Shown: positions 16,086 through 25,680, counted from the first letter of the stretch. The stretch is DNA of 64,000 bases from Metabacillus mangrovi (GCF_009711125.1 NZ_WMIB01000007.1:78945-142944), one strand, 5' to 3'. Translations and numbers: made by a program. The notes: generated by a model from the letters alone, not told the origin.

Positions 16086-18435
16086 AATGGTATTGGGAGA
16101 TAAAGTCGCCAAGCTCCGCGGCCGGAAGAGGCGGACTGAAATAGAATCCCTGAATGGAAGGGCACTTAAGACTGCCCAAGAACTCCAGCTGCTCCTTCGT
16201 CTCGACTCCTTCTGCGACAATTTCAAGCTCCAGATCTCTTGCCATGCTGATAATGCTCGAGAGTATGGCGTTGCTCTGACTGCTTGTATTGATTTTATTA
16301 ATAAAAGAGCGGTCGATTTTCAGCACATCGATCGGCAGCTCCTGCAGGTAGCTTAGAGAGCTGTATCCGGTGCCGAAGTCATCCAGTGATATTTTTATTC
16401 CGAGATCTTTCAAGTCATGAAGCTTTGAAATCGTATCTGCCTTGTTTTCAATCATGGAGCTCTCGGTAATTTCTATTTCTGCACAATTCGGATCAAGGCC
16501 GGTCGCATCGAGAACTTCCTTTACTGTGTCTACAATTCCGTCATCGTAAAAATGATAGTGCGAGAAATTGACAGCCACCCGTTTGAACGGATAACCCGCC
16601 TTCTGCCATTCCTTCATTTGAAGGAATGCGGTGCTGAGAACAAATTTCTCCAGGCTGCGGATCAGACCTGTCTTCTCTGCTATCGGGATGAAGATCCCCG
16701 GTGAGACATGGCCAAGCTCCGGGTGACTCCATCTGACCAGCGCCTCGGCACTATTAAACATCCCGCTTTCCAGGTTGAATTTAGGCTGGTAATGCACATT
16801 CAGTTCTCCTGCTTGAATAGCTTTTCTCAATTCATTTTCCATGTACAGCTGGCGATGATAGTCTTCATTCAGCTTGCTTGAAAACACCTGATGCTTCTCC
16901 GTACTTTTTTCAAGTGCGACAGTGAGCGCCATTCCTGCGTATTTGTACACATCATCGTGGCTCGGACTGTCATACGGATAGACGGCAGCTCCTGCAGCGA
17001 CGGTCATATTAATGATTGTATCTTTGAAAAAGACCGGCTTCTCCAGCTCAAAAAAGCGGCTTTTATTCAGCTCTTCAGGTCGCTTGCCGGTTATTGCCAA
17101 AGAGAAAACACTCGTATCTGTATAAGCGAGCAGTGAACCAGGCGGCAGGTTTTTTGCGAGCATGCCGGCAGCCGATTTGATTACCTCTTCCCCGGCCTTC
17201 TCGCCATACAGCTCTGTAATGCTTGAAAGGTTCGAGATACAGATGGAAACAAGCGTATAGGGAACAGTCAGTTCTTTGATCATCATACGGAATTTTTTCT
17301 GGTTCGGCAGTTCCGTCAGCTCATCGAAGTAAGCCATATACTGAATGGTTTCTTCAGCTTCTCTGATTTCCGTCATATCCTTCAGGATCGCATACAGACC
17401 TTTGTCTCTTCCTTGAGCAGTGATGGAGATGATGGAAGCGATCACCTTGAAAACTGTTCCATCTTTTTTTGCTACATCCACTTCCGCAGAAAAGGCTTCT
17501 CCGGAAACCGCTTTTTCTTTATAAAATTCTCCGAGCTCCCCGCCAGTTCCCAGTAAAGAATAGGACTTCCCCAGGAGCTCATTTTCAGCATATCCGGTCA
17601 TCAGGACCGCCGCGCGGTTGCATCCTTTAATGATACCGGCCGCATCAAGAGTAAACACGGCATCCAGATTGTTCTGATAGAGGGAAGCATACTCTTCTTT
17701 CTGAACGTTCAGCTTGCTGTAGGCATAATAGGATGGAATAAACTCCAGCGCCGTCATGGCAATCAGCCCAATCGTATATGGCAGAAGCACGAAGGGATGA
17801 TGCTGATCTTCAATGGCAAGCACAGAAAAGATAATCATGTATGGCAAAACAGACAGACCCATCCCTATTAATATACTTCCTGCCGTGCTCCAATACAGCG
17901 CGGTTCTTTCAGCCTCCTCTTCCAAAACAAGAAACAGCAGCTGGGCTCCGGAAAATACGGTGCCCGCAATAATAGCGGCTGTCAGGATGGCAAGCTGAAT
18001 ATTGAAATCCATGCTGTCTGCGTACAACGGGTAAAAACCTGTATAATCTGCGGCAAGAAGAGCGGCTGTCATGTAAATGCAGACTTCTGCATATTTCTTT
18101 GACTTCCCTCTTCCTACTTTTCCTGCGCTGATCAAATGGAAAAGAATATAGCAGAGAATAATAAATACCGGCAGGAAGATCGCATTTTTCCAATCAGGAC
18201 TGACAGAAAATCGCAAAGAGGTGTAAAATAGAAGTTGCGTTACCCAGAACAGCAGGCCGACTCCGGCTGAAACCAGTATTTTATCGCGAATGCGTGTATT
18301 CGGTGCTTTCTTTAACTTCAGTGTAAAACCCAGTATGCAGAAGACAGTGAGAATGCTTATTAAAGCACAGATCCCGTAAATCCAGGGATTCAATATGTCC
18401 GATAGTCCGCTAACAGTGCTTGGATCCACATTCAT
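16084..18435 (-). CDS. Membrane PAS-GGDEF-EAL cyclic-di-GMP phosphodiesterase
   Basis: 783 residues: seven membrane helices (about 15-235), a PAS domain (about 250-365), a GGDEF domain (about 370-515) and an EAL domain (about 535-775). The GGDEF active-site segment reads YTDTSVF, so cyclase activity is not expected. The EAL domain keeps its key residues: AEALVRW, the Asn in VNFSHYHF, EITESS, DDFGTGYSSL, KIDRSF, VAEGVET and QGFYFSPPL. It should degrade c-di-GMP, with input from the membrane or PAS part. The start is uncertain: ATG at 18435, or GTG at 18429 with a better-spaced AAAAAGGG. Confidence 0.9.
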   Translation of the reverse strand: MNVDPSTVSGLSDILNPWIYGICALISILTVFCILGFTLKLKKAPNTRIRDKILVSAGVGLLFWVTQLLFYTSLRFSVSPDWKNAIFLPVFIILCYILFHLISAGKVGRGKSKKYAEVCIYMTAALLAADYTGFYPLYADSMDFNIQLAILTAAIIAGTVFSGAQLLFLVLEEEAERTALYWSTAGSILIGMGLSVLPYMIIFSVLAIEDQHHPFVLLPYTIGLIAMTALEFIPSYYAYSKLNVQKEEYASLYQNNLDAVFTLDAAGIIKGCNRAAVLMTGYAENELLGKSYSLLGTGGELGEFYKEKAVSGEAFSAEVDVAKKDGTVFKVIASIISITAQGRDKGLYAILKDMTEIREAEETIQYMAYFDELTELPNQKKFRMMIKELTVPYTLVSICISNLSSITELYGEKAGEEVIKSAAGMLAKNLPPGSLLAYTDTSVFSLAITGKRPEELNKSRFFELEKPVFFKDTIINMTVAAGAAVYPYDSPSHDDVYKYAGMALTVALEKSTEKHQVFSSKLNEDYHRQLYMENELRKAIQAGELNVHYQPKFNLESGMFNSAEALVRWSHPELGHVSPGIFIPIAEKTGLIRSLEKFVLSTAFLQMKEWQKAGYPFKRVAVNFSHYHFYDDGIVDTVKEVLDATGLDPNCAEIEITESSMIENKADTISKLHDLKDLGIKISLDDFGTGYSSLSYLQELPIDVLKIDRSFINKINTSSQSNAILSSIISMARDLELEIVAEGVETKEQLEFLGSLKCPSIQGFYFSPPLPAAELGDFISQYH

Positions 18436-18544
18436 CACCCTTTTTTAAATAATAGCGAGTAAACGTACCTCTATTAGTTATCGGGTGTTATAGAGCGAAG
18501 TTAAAGTGTTTTTACAGGAATGACAAAATAAAGGAGGATTTAGT

Positions 18545-18730
18545 ATGACGCATGAAGAAAAACCAAAAGCAAAAATGACCCTGCAGGAAGCAATGAAAAA
18601 TAAGCTGAATGCAAAGAAAGCGGAGCAATCCGGAGGCACAGCTGAGAACAACCTGGTGAAATCGACGAAAAAAATGACCAGCCAGATGACGAAGAAGCCT
18701 AATAACCAGCGCCGCCGGACGGGTGTTTAA
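18545..18730 (+). CDS. Small basic protein preceding ywbE
   Basis: 61 residues, highly charged, rich in Lys, Gln and Asn (TLQEAMKNKLNAKKAEQSGG; C-terminal NNQRRRTGV). It has a strong AAAGGAGG site 7 bases before its ATG. No domain is recognised and the composition suggests an intrinsically disordered, possibly nucleic-acid-binding protein. Its stop codon overlaps the ATG of ywbE by one base, so the two are translationally coupled. Confidence 0.75.
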   Translation: MTHEEKPKAKMTLQEAMKNKLNAKKAEQSGGTAENNLVKSTKKMTSQMTKKPNNQRRRTGV

Positions 18731-18924
18731 TGGACGGCCGCACAAGAAGCAGCATCCAGCCTGGTAACCGCGTCAACATCGTGCTGAAGGCGGACCAGCG
18801 GACAGGCACGCTGACAGAAGGCATCGTGAAGGATATCCTGACGAAATCGCCCAATCATCCGCACGGCATCAAGGTACGGCTGGAAGATGGACAAGTAGGC
18901 CGCGTGAAGGAAATTCTGGGATAA
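18730..18924 (+). CDS. ywbE: YwbE family protein (DUF2196)
   Basis: 64 residues, the exact size of YwbE. The family signature is present: RSSIQPGNRVNIVLKADQRTG, then EGIVKDILTKSPNHPHGIKV and GQVGRVKEI. The predicted fold is a small beta-barrel; its function is not established, although conserved small barrels of this type often bind RNA or ribosomes. It is co-translated with the small basic protein upstream and followed by a terminator. Confidence 0.9.
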   Translation: MDGRTRSSIQPGNRVNIVLKADQRTGTLTEGIVKDILTKSPNHPHGIKVRLEDGQVGRVKEILG

Positions 18925-18937
18925 CCAATAATATAGA

Positions 18938-18972
18938 AGACCCGGAAAGCGAAAAGCATTCCGGGTCTTTTA
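18938..18972 (+). terminator. Intrinsic terminator of ywbE
   Basis: AGACCCGGAA (18938-18947) pairs with TTCCGGGTCT (18959-18968) followed by T residues. Confidence 0.85.
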
Positions 18973-19099
18973 TTTGCTGTTGAAAAGGGCAAGGAAGGAA
19001 AAGGGACTTAGCTTGAAAACGATGGCCGGATGTGGTGCGGACCAGCCTAATGCTATGATTCAGTTTCTCCATCCGGAAGCCTTATGAAGCATCGTTCAA

Positions 19100-19161
19100 G
19101 AAAAAAAAAACGGTCTCCTGTCCGTCCGGAGCTTGACCGGACAAGGAGCCGTTATTTTTTT
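19100..19161. terminator. Bulged bidirectional terminator
   Basis: CGG-CTCCT-GTCCG (19111-19124) pairs with 19138-19151 with two single-base bulges; ten A residues precede and seven T residues follow, so it ends the minus-strand exonuclease transcript and any plus-strand transcript. Confidence 0.8.
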
Positions 19162-19201
19162 CGTTCTATATTTAAGCGGTCTTTACATCACACTATCTTC
19201 C

Positions 19202-19825
19202 TTATCTGGATCCAAAACGCCTGGAGCGTGTCCGGCTTTCTCCATATGGGCTCATCGGTCTCCGCGACAGTGCCGTTCTCAGATAAGAGTCCCCTTCTTC
19301 ATTTTTGCATTGAAGGAGGGCATACAGCTGCCGGACATCATCAAGTGCCCGGTGGGTCTGGGCGTTTCCGAGGCCGTGTTTTTCAATTAAATAAAGCAGT
19401 TTGGAGCTGTAGAAGCCGTATTCTTTCCATGGAATATGCCGAACCGAGCAGTGCCACTTCAATTGGGCAGCCTCGGGATACATCGTACAAATAAAGCTTC
19501 TGTCAAAAGAAGCATTATGTGCAATGACAAAATCGCATCTGGAGAAGGCTTCCTGAACCCGCTCATCCTGAAATGCCTGGCCCTGTACGTCTTCAAAAGG
19601 GATTCCGTGCACTCTATAGGCATTTTTGTAGTTTGCGAGAGCAGTAGAGGACTGCGGTTCTCTTAAGTAGGAATGAGTCTCCTCTACCTCAATAAATTCG
19701 TCTGCGTAAGGATTATAGCTGAACAGCAGTAATCCGATTTCAATCATTTCATCCTGTTTCGGGGACAGCCCTGTCGTTTCAACGTCGAGCAGCATCCCGG
19801 TCAGGATTTCATTCTTTCCAGCCAA
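19202..19825 (-). CDS. DEDDh 3'-5' exonuclease (DnaQ/RNase T-like)
   Basis: 207 residues. Exo I is LLDVETTGL (Asp and Glu metal ligands), Exo II is VIAHNASFDRSF, and Exo III is THRALDDVRQL with the His and Asp of the DEDDh class. It should remove nucleotides from 3' ends of DNA or RNA in the cytosol, as a proofreading- or repair-like exonuclease not fused to a polymerase. The last 35 residues are basic and Arg/Ser-rich (SRTRSRRFGSR), perhaps for nucleic acid binding. The start is TTG after GAGGGATCC. Confidence 0.85.
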   Translation of the reverse strand: MAGKNEILTGMLLDVETTGLSPKQDEMIEIGLLLFSYNPYADEFIEVEETHSYLREPQSSTALANYKNAYRVHGIPFEDVQGQAFQDERVQEAFSRCDFVIAHNASFDRSFICTMYPEAAQLKWHCSVRHIPWKEYGFYSSKLLYLIEKHGLGNAQTHRALDDVRQLYALLQCKNEEGDSYLRTALSRRPMSPYGESRTRSRRFGSR

Positions 19826-19899
19826 AAGGATCCCTCTTTCTTCTTATTTGTATGTATTCACTTTACCCGTTTCTGATTGCATACCTGCAGCTTCCGTGT

Positions 19900-19925
19900 G
19901 TTTTCTGCGATTGCTGAAAGGGAAT
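19900..19925 (+). promoter_or_regulatory. Possible SigB promoter of the SDR gene
   Basis: GTTTTC, 14-base spacer, GGGAAT. Compared with GTTTAA-N13-15-GGGWAT, four of six and six of six bases match. It ends 33 bases before the start codon. Confidence 0.4.
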
Positions 19926-19958
19926 ACGGTAATTATTAGAAACGGAGGAGGACGAACG

Positions 19959-20756
19959 ATGAGCATTTTTTCACATGAAGCGCTAAAAGATCAGCATATC
20001 CTGATTACCGGTGCTACAGGCGGTATCGGCTATGAAACAGCTAAAGCATGTGCAGCTGCCGGTGCCCATATTACCATTACCGGAAGAAACGAGGATACCC
20101 TTGCTTCCCTAAAGGGTGAATGTGAAGAATTGAGCCCTCAATCAAATGTCTTTCTCTTCAGTGCCGATCTCGCAAGCCCGGATGACCGGAAAGCTCTTAT
20201 TGAAGCTGCGGAGGAGGAAAACGGTCCGGTAACCGGACTGGTGAACGCAGCAGGCATTGCCGGCGGTGCCCCGCTTGAGGAACTGGAAGAAGATCTGCTC
20301 AGAAGCATCATGGAGCTGAATTTCACTTCTGCCGTCCTGCTCACTCAGGATGTATACCGCCGTATGCAGAAAAGCGGCAGCGGCTCGGTTGTAAATGTGT
20401 CTTCATTATCCGGACTGCGCGGGACTGCTGCAAACAGTGCCTATGCCGGCTCAAAATTTGCCTTGATCGGCTTTACCCAGTCCTTTGCAGCAGAGGCCAT
20501 CGGGCATGGTATCCGTGTGAATGCCGTATGCCCGGGCTATGTAGATACGAAAATGGGCAGGGACAGCATTGCCCGTAAAGGTGAAAGGTACGGAAAAAGC
20601 TATGAAGAGCAGCTGAAGCAGGCGGAAGCATTGATTCCTTCCGGACGGATCAGCACGCCTGAAGAAGTCGCACAGACCATTTTATTCCTGTTAACCGGTG
20701 CAGCCGGCAACATTGTGGGCGAATCCATTAAAATATCCGGCGGCAGCGTCATGTAG
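19959..20756 (+). CDS. Short-chain dehydrogenase/reductase
   Basis: 265 residues, classical SDR. The cofactor motif is TGATGGIG, NAAG is present (VNAAGIAGG), and the catalytic Ser and YxxxK are in VNVSSLSG and SAYAGSK. The C-terminus (GESIKISGGSVM) is typical for FabG-like enzymes. It should oxidise or reduce a hydroxyl or keto group with NAD(P); substrate unknown. The ATG follows GGAGGAGG. A SigB-like promoter upstream hints at a general-stress role, as for several B. subtilis SDRs. Confidence 0.9.
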   Translation: MSIFSHEALKDQHILITGATGGIGYETAKACAAAGAHITITGRNEDTLASLKGECEELSPQSNVFLFSADLASPDDRKALIEAAEEENGPVTGLVNAAGIAGGAPLEELEEDLLRSIMELNFTSAVLLTQDVYRRMQKSGSGSVVNVSSLSGLRGTAANSAYAGSKFALIGFTQSFAAEAIGHGIRVNAVCPGYVDTKMGRDSIARKGERYGKSYEEQLKQAEALIPSGRISTPEEVAQTILFLLTGAAGNIVGESIKISGGSVM

Positions 20757-20759
20757 CCT

Positions 20760-22139
20760 TCAGCTGCTGGAAGCTTTCTGCATCGTATGCAGAACGGACA
20801 TATACGCTTTCGCTTCCTGAGGCATCCCCATTTCCTTATAGGTTTTCGAAAGCCATTGCACCGGTTCGGGGCTGTCAGGGCGCAATTCCATCTCCCAGCT
20901 GAAGCAGTCGATGGCTTTTTGATATTGCTTCACCTCATGATACAGGCGGCCAAGCTCCAGCTGCTGCTCAGGATCGTCCTGATAGGTCTCCATCTTTCTG
21001 AAATTTTCCGTTACCGGCGAGGAAATTGGCTGCAGCCATTCCAATACGTCATGAAAACTGCGGGCTTTGAGCAGCTCCGGCACAATGCCGCGGAGGAGGC
21101 GTGTACATGCCTTTCTGTCTTCAAGCTCTGAAAGAAAACGCTGCAGCTGCTCCGTGTCTACTTTTTCATAATCAAGGTCCGGAGCTGTCAATAGAGTGTG
21201 AAGCTGTTCCAAATCCCTTCCTTCTGAAGCGATCAGGACAGCCACTGCATCTTCCCTTCGTCCATCGGTCAGCAGCGCATCCATCAGATCCCGGCCCGCT
21301 TTGCTGTCTTTTACAAGCCCGCGGCAGGAGTCCCAAAGAATGATGGCCCGCTCCCTTGCATTGAAACGTTCTGCCAGGAGGGCGGCAAATTGGTCATAGT
21401 AAGCAGTTGAAGGTTCCTCCTCCTGCTTAAAATAGTGAATGTAAAGAGCGGCGGCATCCATCCAGCGCCCCTGCTCTGCATACAGAACCTGCAGTCTTTT
21501 AAATGCGGGCTCTGTTTTTTTCTGCTTCCTGCACAGCATCTCGGCGTAAAGAGGATCGGCTGCTTTCATTTCCTTGTAGCCTGCTTCATAGATCAATCGG
21601 TATTTCAGAAAATTCATGTGCTGGGATAATTCGTGAGCCCATAGATTTTTGGAATCGAATGATAAAAGCGTCATCAGCAATTGGTGAGCAAGACGGAACT
21701 GTCCGCTGCGGCGGTATTGAAAAAAGAACGTTTTTGCGATTTCAGTCAGTTTTTCCTTTTGAACATAGGAATCAAAATGGGAAAGAATATATACGGTTTC
21801 CTGGGGAGTCATCTGCTTGGCAAGTGACTTGAACAGCTGTGTCACCGTCTTCAGCTGATACGTTTGGGGATTGGAGAAATGCGCGTCAATCAGCGGGTGC
21901 GGAGCTTCAAGAACCGCTCCTTTTCTAAATGCCCTGCTTAAGCTCGAGCCTTTTTTCGGAGCACCCTGCTTGGCGGTTAAAAATTGATTTTGATAAAAGA
22001 ACAGATAGAAGGTGCCTTTTTCGGGATGATCTGCTTCCGCGATTCTCATCCGGTTGTAAAAAGCCAGTCTTTTCAGGCGAAGCTGTAAAGGCTTCTCACC
22101 ATTTTGGGCCACTGAAGCATATTCAATATGTCCGCTCAT
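20760..22139 (-). CDS. Tetratricopeptide-repeat protein
   Basis: 459 residues. The C-terminal part has clear TPR pairs (LELGRLYHEVKQYQKAIDCFSWEMELRPDSPEP, then WLSKTYKEMGMPQEAKAYMS); the central part is helical and repeat-like. No catalytic motif is visible, so it is probably a scaffold. It lies directly downstream of a dynamin-like GTPase that also has N-terminal TPRs. The two genes are separated by a terminator, so they are neighbours rather than one operon. The start was set at MSGHIEYAS because GGAGGG is 8 bases upstream. Confidence 0.8.
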   Translation of the reverse strand: MSGHIEYASVAQNGEKPLQLRLKRLAFYNRMRIAEADHPEKGTFYLFFYQNQFLTAKQGAPKKGSSLSRAFRKGAVLEAPHPLIDAHFSNPQTYQLKTVTQLFKSLAKQMTPQETVYILSHFDSYVQKEKLTEIAKTFFFQYRRSGQFRLAHQLLMTLLSFDSKNLWAHELSQHMNFLKYRLIYEAGYKEMKAADPLYAEMLCRKQKKTEPAFKRLQVLYAEQGRWMDAAALYIHYFKQEEEPSTAYYDQFAALLAERFNARERAIILWDSCRGLVKDSKAGRDLMDALLTDGRREDAVAVLIASEGRDLEQLHTLLTAPDLDYEKVDTEQLQRFLSELEDRKACTRLLRGIVPELLKARSFHDVLEWLQPISSPVTENFRKMETYQDDPEQQLELGRLYHEVKQYQKAIDCFSWEMELRPDSPEPVQWLSKTYKEMGMPQEAKAYMSVLHTMQKASSS

Positions 22140-22266
22140 TGAAATCCCTCCATATGGTTCTTTGCTTCTATTGTAACATTGTTTGGATGGTCCGCAGAAA
22201 AAAACCGGCAATCCCTTTAAAAGAACTGCCGGACATTTCTTACGTATTCCTGTTCAGAACAAGGTA

Positions 22267-22296
22267 AAACAGGGCAGAATCCATTCTGCCCTGTTT
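22267..22296 (-). terminator. Intrinsic terminator of the dynamin-like gene
   Basis: 13-base-pair stem AAACAGGGCAGAA/TTCTGCCCTGTTT with a 4-base loop; minus-strand T residues follow. Confidence 0.85.
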
Positions 22297-22299
22297 CGG

Positions 22300-24987
22300 T
22301 TACCTGCTGCCGAGAAGCATCCATTCATATTGGCGCAGACGCAATTCAAACATCGTAAGAGACTCTCTGAACTGCGGCAGGCTGTTTTTCATTTCAAGCA
22401 GCTTGGACTGCTTTGCTGAAATTTCTGCATGGGTTTCATTGACCGTTCTTTTCAGTACATCATTCGGGTGATCAAAGAATAAATTCACATCACGGACAAT
22501 CCCGCTTTCAAAAACATCAAACGGAAGCAGGAATTTGGCAATGATGGACTCGGTAAGCTCTGTATAATCCTCGTTTTCAATATATTGCGTATAGCGGTTT
22601 ACCATCACGGATTTGCTTTGTGCAATGGCATTGATCAGCTTGCCGGCACTTTTCAGCAGCAGCTGGGAAGGTGTATGGCGCAGAAGGATATTGTGCTTTT
22701 CCACCTGTACTCCGCTTGTCATCCTGTGCACATCCCGGCGCCAGTCATCCACAACGCGGAAGTCACATTCCAGTTCAATCCGCTCTGTTCCGAAAAGCTT
22801 GTTGAAGCCATTTGCCATTTCATTCAGGAAGGCCTGGCTGTTCTTCAAGTCCTCATGTGAGGAAGCAATCCATTCATGCAGGGAATCCCTGTACATCGGC
22901 AAAATGGTATCCTCCATATACAGCTGAATGCGGTTGTTCATCTCTTCATTGAGCTGCAGATGAATTTTGCCGAAATCACTGTCTTCACGGACCAGTTTTG
23001 CACAGCTGCGGATCAGCTCGGGAATCTTCACCTTCATGTCTGTCCTGATTTCTTCTTTCACAGTATGCAGATAGCGGCTGATGTCCTCTGCTTTTTCCTT
23101 TTCCAAGTCTTCGAGCTGATGAAGGGCACCGTTCAGCTTTGAAACCATATCCTCATTCCAGGTAATGGATTTTTCAAGAGAACGCTCATGCTGCATCCGT
23201 TTATCAAATAAATCCGTAATCGTATTCCGGATAACATAGAGCAGTTTTTCCACCCGGCTGCCCATCCCTGGAGCCTGAACGGCCATTTGAAGGAATTCAC
23301 GGAAACGGCTCACCTGCTGACTGCTCTTATAGTGGGAAGAATAAGCGAAAATCTTCGCCTCCGGAAATACGGAGTGAATGCGTTCCTCAGTGTCTTCATA
23401 AACCCGGCGAACTTCTTCTTCTCCATAAATGGTGTCGATTTTATTCAACAGGAAGTGAACCGGCATTCCAGGGTTCTGCTCGCGGATTCGCACAAGAAAT
23501 TCCGCCTCTTGAGGAGTGAACGGCGCATTCGCTGAAAGCACAAATAAAAGGCTGTCTGCCAGATTGATGTAATTGTGAACTTCGTTTCGGCCTCCAAGCC
23601 GGCTGTTAAATCCCGGAGAATCAATCATCATCAGCTGATTTTCTCTCAGGAAAGCAGAGGGCAGGCTGTATTCGATAAACCGGCCAGCTGACTGGCGGCT
23701 GTCCTCACCCACCGTTACTTCCCGGATTTCAGTCTCGTCCGCATCCCGGACGATGACTACGGTTGAACTTTCTTCACCCAGGACGGGCTCATCCAACACA
23801 GAATTAATAAAGGAGGACTTGCCTGAGCTTGCAGAACCGGCTACAAGCAAATGGCGGGTGCTGAGATCGAGCAGTTCCTCCACCATCCAATTCGTCTGAG
23901 CATCGGTTTCCACTTCATTTTCAAGGCTCCATTTTTCTACGGCATCAAACAGCTTGATGCTCTCTTCCATTCCCGCCGCAGAATCCGGCTGTTTCCAGCT
24001 TACGAGATTGCCGGCCTGATAGACCGTCTCCTCTGAGATCGAACCCGGGAAAAGATCGTTCCAGGCAAGCACCGCTGCGGAAGAAAGCACAGCATGATTG
24101 GAATCGGAAACCTTAAGCCAGTTTACAAGAAAGGCCGGCAGCACTCTTTCCAGTTCCTTTACGGAGTACCTGCCTGAAATCAAATGCAGATAGGTCTCCT
24201 CATACCGCTTGGAAAGTCTGCGCCATGAATGAGAAGTCTCTCCGTCCAGTGTCTGATAGACTTCGTTAAAATGGAGCAGCCAGGGCATGTAACCCGGCTT
24301 CCCTTCATAAGAATCCCAGAGTGAAAGAACAAGCTCCTCAAAATGCTCCGCGCTGATGCGGTTCAGCGTAATGAGCGCATCCGTAAAATACGAAGGCTCA
24401 AAACGATCCGTAAGCCCTCTTTTTATGTATGAGATCATCACATCCGCCCAGTCAAGCGATTCCGTGCGGATGGTTTCATTGACAGCAAGCTCCACCGCAT
24501 TATCCCAGTCCTCATGTTCTTCAAAAAACGCCCGGGCAATGAGGGCGATATTCTGATAATCGGGATCCAGACGCACCGCTTTTTTTATGGAAGAAACAGC
24601 CGCCTCTTGCTTTTCCTGCTGCAGATATAAAGAAAACAGCTGCAGCGCCGTCTCCACCTGAAGGACCGTACTGTCTGTTTCAATGCTCTTGTACAAATCA
24701 AGCGCTGCAGACAGCATGCCAAGCTCCATGTAGGCATCCGCTCTGTTCTTTACCGCCCATTGCTCAAAATAGCCGGTGATGTTCTCCCATTTAAAAATAG
24801 CTGCTTCATAATCCTTATAATGAAAATACACTTCCCCCTGGGCAAAGCGCACATCCGTCGCATCTCCGTCTTCCTTCAGATGCTCTTCAAACAGCATCGC
24901 ACCAAGCGTCTGCACCGGATTCTCTTTTCCCTCAGGAGCCAGCTGCTCATAATAGGTTTTTTTGCTTAACCGCGTTTCAATTGTCAT
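22300..24987 (-). CDS. TPR-dynamin-like GTPase
   Basis: 895 residues. The N-terminal 380 residues hold TPR-like helical pairs (FAQGEVYFHYKDYEAAIFKW; AALDLYKSIETD). The GTPase domain starts near residue 380: P-loop GSASSGKSSF, G3 DSPGF, G4 LNKID. The last 280 residues are long charged helices with coiled-coil character (ERSLEKSITWNEDMVSKLN), as in bacterial dynamins that remodel or repair membranes. B. subtilis DynA contains two GTPase modules; this has one plus a TPR part, so it is a different architecture. The start at MTIETRLSK follows GGAGGAAGG. A terminator follows and a TPR gene lies downstream. Confidence 0.85.
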   Translation of the reverse strand: MTIETRLSKKTYYEQLAPEGKENPVQTLGAMLFEEHLKEDGDATDVRFAQGEVYFHYKDYEAAIFKWENITGYFEQWAVKNRADAYMELGMLSAALDLYKSIETDSTVLQVETALQLFSLYLQQEKQEAAVSSIKKAVRLDPDYQNIALIARAFFEEHEDWDNAVELAVNETIRTESLDWADVMISYIKRGLTDRFEPSYFTDALITLNRISAEHFEELVLSLWDSYEGKPGYMPWLLHFNEVYQTLDGETSHSWRRLSKRYEETYLHLISGRYSVKELERVLPAFLVNWLKVSDSNHAVLSSAAVLAWNDLFPGSISEETVYQAGNLVSWKQPDSAAGMEESIKLFDAVEKWSLENEVETDAQTNWMVEELLDLSTRHLLVAGSASSGKSSFINSVLDEPVLGEESSTVVIVRDADETEIREVTVGEDSRQSAGRFIEYSLPSAFLRENQLMMIDSPGFNSRLGGRNEVHNYINLADSLLFVLSANAPFTPQEAEFLVRIREQNPGMPVHFLLNKIDTIYGEEEVRRVYEDTEERIHSVFPEAKIFAYSSHYKSSQQVSRFREFLQMAVQAPGMGSRVEKLLYVIRNTITDLFDKRMQHERSLEKSITWNEDMVSKLNGALHQLEDLEKEKAEDISRYLHTVKEEIRTDMKVKIPELIRSCAKLVREDSDFGKIHLQLNEEMNNRIQLYMEDTILPMYRDSLHEWIASSHEDLKNSQAFLNEMANGFNKLFGTERIELECDFRVVDDWRRDVHRMTSGVQVEKHNILLRHTPSQLLLKSAGKLINAIAQSKSVMVNRYTQYIENEDYTELTESIIAKFLLPFDVFESGIVRDVNLFFDHPNDVLKRTVNETHAEISAKQSKLLEMKNSLPQFRESLTMFELRLRQYEWMLLGSR

Positions 24988-25182
24988 AGCCTTCCTCCAT
25001 AAGTAGAGTTTATAAGTATCAAATTCCCCGTCTATGGTCCCGCTACACCTCATAGAGTTCTAAATTCATATTTTAGCACTGATTTTATCAAGCATTTCAA
25101 ATTCAATACAGATAAAACATAGTTGTAAAATTTGAGGTTCGATTTTCCAGAACATTCTTATGCACCATTGCACGGCTATGGC

Positions 25183-25203
25183 AAAAGCCGGGAACGCCCC
25201 GGC
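25183..25203 (-). terminator. Terminator of the small HTH gene
   Basis: GCCGGG/CCCGGC stem (25187-25192 with 25198-25203) followed on the minus strand by TTTT. Confidence 0.65.
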
Positions 25204-25208
25204 CCTCT

Positions 25209-25439
25209 TCAGTCCTCATCCTTCACATCCGGATCTTCCGGAAGCGGCTCATTTCTCCACTCTTCCAGCTGCTTCTTCGCCTTCTCAAGCTGATCAAGAT
25301 GGCCGTTGAACTGCTCCTTATTAATCAAATACGCCTTCCCGTCAAACAAATAGCGGATACGGTTCTGCTGTATCAGCGTCTCAATATAACTCTCCGGAAG
25401 CGACAAATACTCCGCCGTCTCTTCAATCGTCAAATACAT
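25209..25439 (-). CDS. Small excisionase/MerR-type helix-turn-helix protein
   Basis: 76 residues. MYLTIEETAEYLSLPESYIETLIQQNRI is the winged-helix start of excisionase/MerR-like HTH_17 proteins, followed by a wing (YLFDGKAYLINKEQF) and an acidic C-terminal tail (PEDPDVKDED). It probably binds DNA; no integrase or phage gene lies nearby, so it is more likely a chromosomal regulator than an excisionase. It has its own start and terminator. Confidence 0.8.
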   Translation of the reverse strand: MYLTIEETAEYLSLPESYIETLIQQNRIRYLFDGKAYLINKEQFNGHLDQLEKAKKQLEEWRNEPLPEDPDVKDED

Positions 25440-25670
25440 ACGAAATTCCTCCCTGTTGCTTGTATTATACAGGATTTCAGCAGTGATTGAAGGGCAGGCG
25501 GGAAGTGACTATCGCCGGGCGTGGAACCTGGATGGCGGGAAGCTGTGTTCGTCCGAAGCGGTCCCGGATCAGGACGGCGGGGTAAAATTGAGATTACGGG
25601 TCAACTCCAGTGATCCCGCCTAACCGGCTGCAGGGGATTCCACACGTAACGGCTGCATCCTATACGGAGT
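25440..25670. other. Gene-free region upstream of the 21-base array
   Basis: About 230 bases, G/C-rich around 25490-25620. GGCGGGAAG occurs at 25497 and 25534. I see no gene or recognised RNA here. Confidence 0.3.
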
Positions 25671-25680
25671 GCCGGCGATT

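Noticed and set aside
25209..25439. Excisionase of a prophage or integrative element
   Set aside because: No integrase, attachment repeats or phage genes lie nearby; the HTH type also occurs in chromosomal regulators.
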